A DNA stretch of 31,912 bases from contig JASBTO010000007.1 in the NCBI GenBank assembly GCA_030148365.1, forward strand, positions 1 through 31,912. Reading direction: 5' to 3'. Origin of the DNA: Kangiellaceae bacterium. GTDB taxonomy: Bacteria > Pseudomonadota > Gammaproteobacteria > Enterobacterales > Kangiellaceae. Positions within the stretch are counted from its first letter, which is position 1; every line of letters begins with the position of its first letter. The position numbers and the translations under genes are program-made. The notes beneath the pieces are model-generated. The model was given only the letters and a program-made list of their open reading frames with translations. It ran no database searches and had not been told where the DNA came from. Of this stretch, positions 8,250 to 14,170 are shown piece after piece.

Positions 8250-9002
8250 ATGAAATTTCCGATCCTTGTCAGAAAACTCCATAAATGGGTGGGTTTGGTT
8301 GTTGGCATCCAGATCCTGCTATGGGTGACGGGCGGCGTTGTCATGAGTGTTTTCGATATCGAAGAAGTGCGCGGCAACCATAACCGGGCAAAACAGGAGA
8401 GCGTACCGCTGGCCGATTCCCGGGTTACCTATGGAGCGCAGGACCTGTTGCGGGACCTCGCGCGAGCAGGGCATAGCACCGATGAATTACGGCTCCTGCA
8501 GTGGCAGGGGCAGCCCGTCTGGCGGGTAGAAGCAAACGGGCGCGAAGCGCTGATCAGCGCGACTTCCGGAGAGCGACTGACGCCTCTGGGCAAAGAGGAC
8601 GCCATGGCGTTGGCGCGCCTGGATTTTTCCGGGCCGGGAGAAATCCGCAAGGTCACCCTGATAGAAACCCCCCTCAGTGAAATCCGCGGCCGGGACCTGC
8701 CCTTGTGGCAGGTGCAAATGGCGGACCCGGAAAATACCCGGATTTACGTCTCTCCTGACAATGGCCGGGTCGTGTCCAGGCGTAATGACACCTGGCGGCT
8801 GTACGATTTTTTCTGGATGCTGCATATTATGGATTACCAGGAGCGCAAGGATTTCAATAACCCGCTGCTGGTCACGGCTGCGGGTGTAGCCTGGGTTATG
8901 GCATTCACTGGCATGGCCCTGTTAATCTGGGTCCTGTTCACGCGGGATTTGCCGTCCTGGCGACGCCGTCGTAAGGCCAGCCAGGCAGCGAGCCAGGCAT
9001 GA
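8250..9002 (+). CDS. PepSY-domain membrane protein
   Basis: A 250-residue inner-membrane protein. It has a short basic N-terminus with the typical RKLHKWVGLVVGIQ motif, a first membrane segment (about 14-34), a periplasmic region of about 170 residues with PepSY-like folds (EALISATSGERLTPL; TRIYVSPDNGRVVSRRND), a conserved FFWMLHIMDY segment, and a second membrane segment (about 205-229) ending in a basic tail. PepSY-TM proteins are often tied to iron uptake or flavin-linked membrane reductases, but the role of short versions is unknown. AAGAGAG precedes ATG 8250. It follows yjbQ by 46 bases. Confidence 0.85.
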   Translation: MKFPILVRKLHKWVGLVVGIQILLWVTGGVVMSVFDIEEVRGNHNRAKQESVPLADSRVTYGAQDLLRDLARAGHSTDELRLLQWQGQPVWRVEANGREALISATSGERLTPLGKEDAMALARLDFSGPGEIRKVTLIETPLSEIRGRDLPLWQVQMADPENTRIYVSPDNGRVVSRRNDTWRLYDFFWMLHIMDYQERKDFNNPLLVTAAGVAWVMAFTGMALLIWVLFTRDLPSWRRRRKASQAASQA

Positions 9003-9100
9003 CACCTGCGGTGTGTCTGTCCGGAAGTGTTCCGGTAGTCGCAAATATCAGGTAGGCGCCCGATATCACGGGTGGAGATTTCGTTCAAAGGAACCAGAGA

Positions 9101-9997
9101 ATGTTACGTATCGGATTGTTTTTATTGACCAACTTTGCCGTTATCCTGCTTGCAGGCGTGGTGCTGAGCCTGCTCGGCTTCGACAGCATCATGGCTAATA
9201 ACGGCGTGGACCTGAACCTCACAGCGCTCTTGATCTGGTGTGCTGTCATTGGCTTCGCCGGCTCCATCTTCTCGCTTTTTATCTCCAAATGGATGGCCAA
9301 ACGCTCCATGGGCGTGCGGGTTATCGATCAGCCGCGTAGCGAAGATGAGCGCTGGTTGCTCAGCACCGTCGCGGAACTGGCTCGTGATGCCGGTATCAAG
9401 ACACCGGAAGTCGGCGTTTTCCCCGCTGCCCAGTCCAATGCCTTTGCCACAGGCTGGAACCGCAACGACGCGCTGGTAGCAGTAAGTGAGGGCTTGCTTT
9501 CAAGGTTCAGCCGTGATGACGCCCGCGCGGTTCTCGGCCACGAAATCGGCCACGTCGCCAATGGCGACATGGTCACTCTGACCCTGATCCAGGGCGTACT
9601 CAATACCTTTGTACTTTTCTTTTCGCGAGTCATCGGCCACTTTGTCGATCGGGTACTGCTCAAGAACGAGCATGGCTACGGGATTGGCTATTTCGTCGTG
9701 ACCATTGTCGCGCAGATCCTGCTGGGTATTCTTGCCTCCATGATTGTCATGTGGTTCTCCCGGCGAAGAGAGTTCAGGGCCGACATTGCCGGCGCTACGC
9801 TCGCGAGTACCGGCGCCATGGTTTCCGCTTTGGAGCGCCTGAAAGCGGAGCAGAATGTTCCGGACGAAATGCCGGAAACCATGACCGCCTTTGCCATTAC
9901 CCACGGCCGTACCACCAGCCTGAAAGACCGGATCGGCCATCTGTTCGCGTCCCATCCGCCGCTGGATGTCCGGATCCGGGCGCTTCGGGAGAAATAA
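9101..9997 (+). CDS. htpX: Membrane zinc protease HtpX
   Basis: HtpX is an inner-membrane M48 metalloprotease that takes part, with FtsH, in quality control of membrane proteins. The 298-residue product has two N-terminal membrane segments (about 3-28 and 37-64), the conserved WLLSTVAELARDAGI and PEVGVFPAAQSNAFATGW segments, the zinc motif HEIGH at 147-151 (followed by VANGD), two further membrane segments (about 165-185 and 195-220) and the third-ligand region REFRADIAGA. AAAGGA (9087-9092) precedes ATG 9101. The length is close to E. coli HtpX (293). An intrinsic terminator follows. Heat or envelope-stress control is known elsewhere; I saw no distinct promoter here. Confidence 0.96.
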   Translation: MLRIGLFLLTNFAVILLAGVVLSLLGFDSIMANNGVDLNLTALLIWCAVIGFAGSIFSLFISKWMAKRSMGVRVIDQPRSEDERWLLSTVAELARDAGIKTPEVGVFPAAQSNAFATGWNRNDALVAVSEGLLSRFSRDDARAVLGHEIGHVANGDMVTLTLIQGVLNTFVLFFSRVIGHFVDRVLLKNEHGYGIGYFVVTIVAQILLGILASMIVMWFSRRREFRADIAGATLASTGAMVSALERLKAEQNVPDEMPETMTAFAITHGRTTSLKDRIGHLFASHPPLDVRIRALREK

Positions 9998-10036
9998 TCA
10001 CCGGTATTGATTATAATTTTCCGGTATCAGACCATG

Positions 10037-10064
10037 AGGCGGGCGAACCCCGCCTTATTTTTTT
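10037..10064 (+). terminator. Intrinsic terminator after htpX
   Basis: AGGCGGG (10037-10043) pairs with CCCGCCT (10049-10055) around loop CGAAC, followed by TA and seven T residues (10058-10064). It ends only 27 bases before the dusA start, leaving almost no room for a separate dusA promoter. Confidence 0.85.
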
Positions 10065-10091
10065 GCTCCAGCGAAGAACTTTAACCAGACC

Positions 10092-11060
10092 ATGACCCTT
10101 GACCGCCGTATATCCGTTGCCCCCATGATGGACTGGACCGATCGCCATGATCGCTATTTCCTGCGCCTGATCTCGAAGCATGCCGTGCTCTACACTGAAA
10201 TGGTGACGACGGGTGCGGTTGTGCACGGCGATCGGGAACGATTGCTGGGCTTTCACGCCAGCGAGCACCCAGTGGCGGTCCAACTCGGCGGCAGTGATCC
10301 CGGGCAACTGGCCGAAAGCGCCCGGATTGCCGAAGATCTCGGTTACGACGAGGTCAATCTCAATGTCGGTTGTCCGAGCGATCGGGTCCAGTCCGGCCGC
10401 TTCGGCGCCTGCCTGATGGCGGAGCCGGAGTTGGTCGCGGATTGTGTTACGGCCATGAGAAAAGTAGTGGGAGTGCCGGTAACGGTGAAAACCCGCATCG
10501 GTATTGATGATCGCGACAGCTATGAAGAGTTACATGACTTTGTCCGGATCGTGCGGGACGCCGGCTGCGAGGTTTTTATCATCCACGCCCGCAAGGCCTG
10601 GCTGAAAGGACTGAGCCCGAAACAAAATCGGGAAATCCCGCCCCTCAGCTATGAAACCGTATACCGGCTGAAACAGGACTTCCCGGAGTTGGAGATCCAC
10701 CTGAACGGTGGCGTCAAGTCACTGGATGAAGCCGAGCGGCATCTTCAGCATGTCGATGGGGTCATGATTGGCCGGGAGGCTTACCACAATCCCTTCGTGA
10801 TGGCCGAGGTCGATCAGCGCTTTTACGGCAGCCCGGCGGAGCCGTTGACCCGCCACCAGATCATTGAGCGGCTGACGCCTTATATCGAGGCGCACCTGGC
10901 CACCGGCGCCCCCTTGAGCCATATCAGCCGCCATATTCTCGGGCTTTTTCACGGACAGCCCCATGGCAAGCAGTGGCGTCGCTATATCAGCGAAAATGCC
11001 CACAAAAAAGGTGCGGGACTGGAAGTGGTGGCCCGGGCCCTGCAATTTGTCGGTGGATAG
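10092..11060 (+). CDS. dusA: tRNA-dihydrouridine(20/20a) synthase DusA
   Basis: FMN-dependent enzyme reducing uridine 20/20a in the tRNA D-loop with NADPH. The 322-residue product matches DusA rather than DusB/DusC: RISVAPMMDWTDRHDRYF at the start, LYTEMVTTGAVVHGD, VAVQLGGSDP, NLNVGCPSDRVQSGRFGACL with the likely catalytic Cys94, TVKTRIGIDD, FIIHARKAWLKGLSPKQNRE and GVMIGREAYHNP. The TIM-barrel FMN-binding part is followed by the C-terminal helical domain (HILGLFHGQPHGKQWRRY). The ribosome-binding site is weak. The next gene starts on the very next base after the stop. Confidence 0.97.
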   Translation: MTLDRRISVAPMMDWTDRHDRYFLRLISKHAVLYTEMVTTGAVVHGDRERLLGFHASEHPVAVQLGGSDPGQLAESARIAEDLGYDEVNLNVGCPSDRVQSGRFGACLMAEPELVADCVTAMRKVVGVPVTVKTRIGIDDRDSYEELHDFVRIVRDAGCEVFIIHARKAWLKGLSPKQNREIPPLSYETVYRLKQDFPELEIHLNGGVKSLDEAERHLQHVDGVMIGREAYHNPFVMAEVDQRFYGSPAEPLTRHQIIERLTPYIEAHLATGAPLSHISRHILGLFHGQPHGKQWRRYISENAHKKGAGLEVVARALQFVGG

Positions 11061-11981
11061 ATGGGACACAGACGCCGGATCACGTTTTTCGCGTTACTGC
11101 TCCTGCTGTTGTCAGCCGGGTTTTGGCTGTTGTCGGAGCCCGGGCCGGAAGATCAGGTCGGGGCCAAAAGGGTCGGAATGGAGCGGGTCACGACGGCATC
11201 GGATACAGTTGAGCAGGGCAAAGGCACGAAGCCGGACTCCCTGGTACCGGAGCCGCGGGATCAGCAGGCCGATTGCCTGACCTTGACTGATATCGAGAAG
11301 GCGTGGGACCAGGGCCTGGGGCACGGGGTACAAAACTGGCGATACGAGGCCGGCTTCCCGGCACTTTATTCCGGGCCGGATGAGTGGATGGTCAAGCGGG
11401 AAGACGAGTACCTGTTTTACTCTGTCGACAGTCTCGAGGCCATGGCCGAAACCGGCGACGAGCGGGCCATGCTAGTGCTCGGCGCGCACTTGATCTGGCA
11501 GGCCTTTTTCGAGGGTGACAAGAACCCAAATCTTTTATCAGTGCCGGATGTGCAGGCTCCCCGGCGTCAGCAGTTTGATCTCGACACATTGGCCCGGGGC
11601 CGGGAGTTGCTGGGCAAAGCCCTGGCTCGCGGCAAGCTGTTTGCCGCGTCCTGGCTGTCCACCAGTTATTTCTGGGAAGCCAGCACGTACAAATCCCACC
11701 CGCAGCGCTTTTCCGCCGCGAGGCGAAGCCTGGTCGAGATGGGGTTGGATGAGATGGCCTACAACAATCTACTGGCTGAACTCGATCCGCTGGGCACGTA
11801 TCTCACGGTACGCCCCGACCCTGAAAGCGGGATTTCGGAGGCACGCCTCGATGGCCGGGTCCGGGCCCTGAAGGCCGCGTGGCAAGCAGACAGGCGCGCC
11901 ATCGGTCTGGAACTGGAGCTGGAGATCCCCCAATCGGTGCAGCGTTTCAGGGCTTTGCTGGAGCGCCGCTGCCCCGGCTGA
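11061..11981 (+). CDS. Membrane-anchored protein of unknown function
   Basis: I do not recognise this 306-residue protein. A basic start (MGHRRR) and one hydrophobic segment (about 7-24) suggest an inner-membrane anchor or uncleaved signal, with the rest periplasmic. A low-complexity linker (about 28-70) precedes a folded region that contains Cys72; the only other clear Cys is Cys304 in the C-terminal RRCPG, so the two could form a disulfide across the domain. Segments GDERAMLVLGAHLIWQAF and GRELLGKALARGKLFAASWL have the helical A/L/G spacing of Sel1-like repeats, suggestive only. ATG 11061 directly follows the dusA stop, so translation is probably coupled. A functional tie to tRNA modification is not implied. 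Confidence 0.75.
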   Translation: MGHRRRITFFALLLLLLSAGFWLLSEPGPEDQVGAKRVGMERVTTASDTVEQGKGTKPDSLVPEPRDQQADCLTLTDIEKAWDQGLGHGVQNWRYEAGFPALYSGPDEWMVKREDEYLFYSVDSLEAMAETGDERAMLVLGAHLIWQAFFEGDKNPNLLSVPDVQAPRRQQFDLDTLARGRELLGKALARGKLFAASWLSTSYFWEASTYKSHPQRFSAARRSLVEMGLDEMAYNNLLAELDPLGTYLTVRPDPESGISEARLDGRVRALKAAWQADRRAIGLELELEIPQSVQRFRALLERRCPG

Positions 11982-11986
11982 GCAAA

Positions 11987-12005
11987 TCGACCAACATTTG
12001 GTCGA
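11987..12005. promoter_or_regulatory. Palindrome, candidate PspF-type upstream activator site
   Basis: Perfect inverted repeat TCGACCAA-CAT-TTGGTCGA (11987-11994 and 11998-12005). Its centre is about 85 bases upstream of the -24 GG of the pspA sigma-54 promoter, within the usual range for an enhancer-binding protein site. There is no T-run after it, so it is unlikely to be a terminator for the preceding gene. Confidence 0.5.
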
Positions 12006-12033
12006 AATCCCACCAAATCTTGTTCCCGGGAGT

Positions 12034-12058
12034 TTCAGGCTGACGCTAACTGCCTGAA
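12034..12058. promoter_or_regulatory. Second inverted repeat upstream of pspA
   Basis: TTCAGGC (12034-12040) and GCCTGAA (12052-12058), separated by 11 bases, lie between the palindrome at 11987-12005 and the sigma-54 element. It could be a second activator site; this is an inference from position and symmetry only. Confidence 0.35.
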
Positions 12059-12077
12059 TGCACAATAAATAATCAGT

Positions 12078-12095
12078 TTGGCACGATTTCTGTAT
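12078..12095 (+). promoter_or_regulatory. Sigma-54 (RpoN) promoter of pspA
   Basis: TTGGCAC with GG at 12080-12081, exactly ten bases, then GT at 12092-12093 within CTGTAT. This matches the sigma-54 -24/-12 arrangement GG-N10-GC with a GT variant. From memory it is very like enterobacterial pspA promoters (TGGCACG ... TTGTAT). The predicted start is near 12105, about 58 bases before pspA. Confidence 0.75.
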
Positions 12096-12162
12096 TAATC
12101 AGGGTAACCCTCGGTCTTTTGAGGCCGAAACTTCGAAAACCTGAACAGAGAGAGATATTGCC

Positions 12163-12828
12163 ATGGGTGTATTTTCACGGTTTACCGACATTGTTAACGC
12201 CAACCTCAACTCGCTGCTCGACAAGGCCGAGAACCCGGAAAAGATGGTCAACTTGATTATCGGCGAAATGGAGCAGACCCTGGTGGAGGTCAGATCCACC
12301 GCCGCCCAGGCCATCGCCGACAAGAAAGAACTGGTGCGCAAGAATGGCCAGCTCAAGAAACAGATCGCCGGCTGGGACGAGCGCGCCGAAATTGCCATGA
12401 GCCGGGATCGGGAAGATTTGGCGAGAGCCGCGATTGTTGAGAAGAACAAACTCGAAGAAGTCTTCGCGGCCCAGAATCAGGAATTGGTGGAAGTCGAATC
12501 TGCCATGGCGCGTCTGGAACAGGATACCCAGAGTCTGCAAGCCAAACTGGCGGAAGCAAAGGCCCGGCGTGAAGGCATTCTGCTGCGCCGCACCAGTGCC
12601 CAGAAATCTCTGGAAGTCCGCAAGTCCGTGGATATCCGAAAATTCGACAAGGCGTTCAACAAATTCGAGGTGTTCGAAAAGCGCATGGAACAACTCGAAG
12701 CCCAGGTCGAGTCCTATGATGTGGGTTCCGGCACCGCCTTGACCGATCAGATTGAATCGCTGGTCGCCGACGAGAAAATCGAGCAGGAACTGGCCAAGCT
12801 GAAAAACAAAGTAAAAAAGGTCGCCTGA
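12163..12828 (+). CDS. pspA: Phage shock protein A
   Basis: PspA is a peripheral inner-membrane protein of the ESCRT-III/Vipp1 superfamily that coats stressed membrane and limits proton leak; in enterobacteria it also inhibits the activator PspF. The 221-residue length matches E. coli (222). The N-terminal amphipathic helix MGVFSRFTDIVNANLNSLLD and the segment AENPEKMVNLIIGEMEQTL are diagnostic. The rest is a long Glu/Lys/Ala-rich coiled coil (about 25-185) and a short C-terminal helix. AGAGAG precedes the ATG. It is apparently monocistronic: sigma-54 promoter upstream, terminator downstream, and neither pspB/pspC nor pspF in the window. Confidence 0.96.
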   Translation: MGVFSRFTDIVNANLNSLLDKAENPEKMVNLIIGEMEQTLVEVRSTAAQAIADKKELVRKNGQLKKQIAGWDERAEIAMSRDREDLARAAIVEKNKLEEVFAAQNQELVEVESAMARLEQDTQSLQAKLAEAKARREGILLRRTSAQKSLEVRKSVDIRKFDKAFNKFEVFEKRMEQLEAQVESYDVGSGTALTDQIESLVADEKIEQELAKLKNKVKKVA

Positions 12829-12848
12829 TCCGGCGTGTCCTAACCAAC

Positions 12849-12873
12849 AGCCGGCATTACTGCCGGCTTTTTT
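12849..12873 (+). terminator. Intrinsic terminator of pspA
   Basis: AGCCGGCA (12849-12856) and TGCCGGCT (12861-12868) form a perfect 8-bp stem around TTAC, continuing into T residues up to 12873. It lies 20 bases after the pspA stop. Confidence 0.92.
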
Positions 12874-12992
12874 ATGCCCTTGAAAATAAAGAAAATAATA
12901 AGCCTGTGGAGAAAGTTTCCCGTTAGACCTGAGCGCCAAGATTATGATAGCTTTGCTGGCATAAGTTCCTGAAAGCCCTCCGCGGAGACTCC

Positions 12993-14036
12993 ATGACACT
13001 GCTCAAGCGTGTAATCCTGTTTTTGGTGATATTGATTGTCCTGCTGGTGGCGGTCAGTTTTTTCCTGCCCGCCCAGACTCATGTCGAGAGGTCGATTGTC
13101 GTGGATGCGGATCAGGAGCGCGTGTTTGACACGGTGAACAATATCCGCACCTTCAACGAATGGTCCCCCTGGGCGGATCTTGACCCGGAGACCAGGTTTT
13201 CCTACAGCGGACCGGACTCGGGGGTTGGTGCAAAAATGGCGTGGCAGTCCGACAAGCAGGAAGTCGGCTCCGGCAGTATGGAGATCACCGATACAGAACC
13301 TCACCGGCGCGTGGACATGGAACTCGATTTCGGGTCACAGGGCACGGCCGAGTCCTTCCTGTTTCTGGAGCGGGTTGACGGCGGCACCCGGGTCACCTGG
13401 GGCTTTGATACTGAACATGGCTATGATCCGCTGGCCCGTTATTTCGGTTTGATGATGGACAGGTTCATCGGACCGCCTTATGAACAGGGGCTCGCTGATT
13501 TGAAGCAACTCGTGGAATCCGCACCGGAGCCTGAAGCCGACGAACCCGGGGAAGACCGCAACATCCCTGACATCGAGGTGATGGAAGTCGAACCCATGCA
13601 GATTCTCTTTGCAACCGGTAGCAGCAGCCAGGAACCGGAGACCATCGGTCCTGCGCTCGCAGAGGCCTATGGCAAGGTTATGACGGTAATTGCTGAGCAG
13701 GGCCTGGAGCAGCAAGGCGCTCCGCTGTCCATCGCAACTCGCTGGGAGGACAATGTCTACGAGTTCAAGGCGGCCATTCCGATCCGGGCGATGGAAGAGA
13801 TCAGCGTCGCCAGTGACAGCGAGGTGCAAATGGGCACCACCTATACCGGCAGGGTTGTGCGGGCAGTGCATACAGGTTCCTATGAGCAGTTGACCGACAC
13901 TTACGAAGCGATAGAAGAGTTTATCGAGGCCCGCAATCTGTCAGTAAACGGACATTCCTGGGAGCACTATGTTTCGGACCCCGGCAACACCGCCGAAGCC
14001 GATCGGGTGACTCATATCTACTATCCCGTAAAGTAG
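12993..14036 (+). CDS. Membrane-anchored SRPBCC / GyrI-like fusion protein
   Basis: The 347-residue protein has an N-terminal membrane segment (about 5-24, LLKRVILFLVILIVLL). An SRPBCC (START-like, polyketide-cyclase type) domain follows (about 28-175: THVERSIVVDADQERVFDTV, FNEWSPWADLD, GTRVTWGFDT). Then come an acidic Pro/Glu linker (about 176-190) and a C-terminal GyrI-like/AraC effector-binding domain (about 192-347: IPIRAMEEI, RVVRAVHTGSYEQL, SWEHYVSDP). Both domains bind small hydrophobic ligands in other proteins, so a periplasm-facing ligand or lipid sensor is conceivable. The ligand is unknown. A TATGAT at 12943-12948 may be its -10, without a good -35. It lies just after the pspA terminator. 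Confidence 0.85.
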   Translation: MTLLKRVILFLVILIVLLVAVSFFLPAQTHVERSIVVDADQERVFDTVNNIRTFNEWSPWADLDPETRFSYSGPDSGVGAKMAWQSDKQEVGSGSMEITDTEPHRRVDMELDFGSQGTAESFLFLERVDGGTRVTWGFDTEHGYDPLARYFGLMMDRFIGPPYEQGLADLKQLVESAPEPEADEPGEDRNIPDIEVMEVEPMQILFATGSSSQEPETIGPALAEAYGKVMTVIAEQGLEQQGAPLSIATRWEDNVYEFKAAIPIRAMEEISVASDSEVQMGTTYTGRVVRAVHTGSYEQLTDTYEAIEEFIEARNLSVNGHSWEHYVSDPGNTAEADRVTHIYYPVK

Positions 14037-14099
14037 CTTGCCGTAAGCGGTGGGCTCCGCTTGTGGTGCCTCGTTGCTTGTGGTGGCTGCTCTTCGGTC

Positions 14100-14127
14100 A
14101 TGACACCGATAACCGAGGCATTATAAT
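14100..14127 (+). promoter_or_regulatory. Sigma-70 promoter of the M16 protease gene
   Basis: ATGACA (14100-14105; one mismatch to TTGACA), a 16-base spacer and a perfect TATAAT (14122-14127). The predicted start near 14134 lies inside the reading frame as it extends upstream to 14063, which supports the later TTG start at 14171. Confidence 0.7.
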
Positions 14128-14170
14128 AAGCCACAGTCCCGTCCGGTACGCCCCACAAAGGAGAAAGCCC

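Noticed and set aside
10012..10017. Perfect TATAAT upstream of dusA
   Set aside because: No -35 at proper spacing, TG extension is one base off, and it lies upstream of the htpX terminator.
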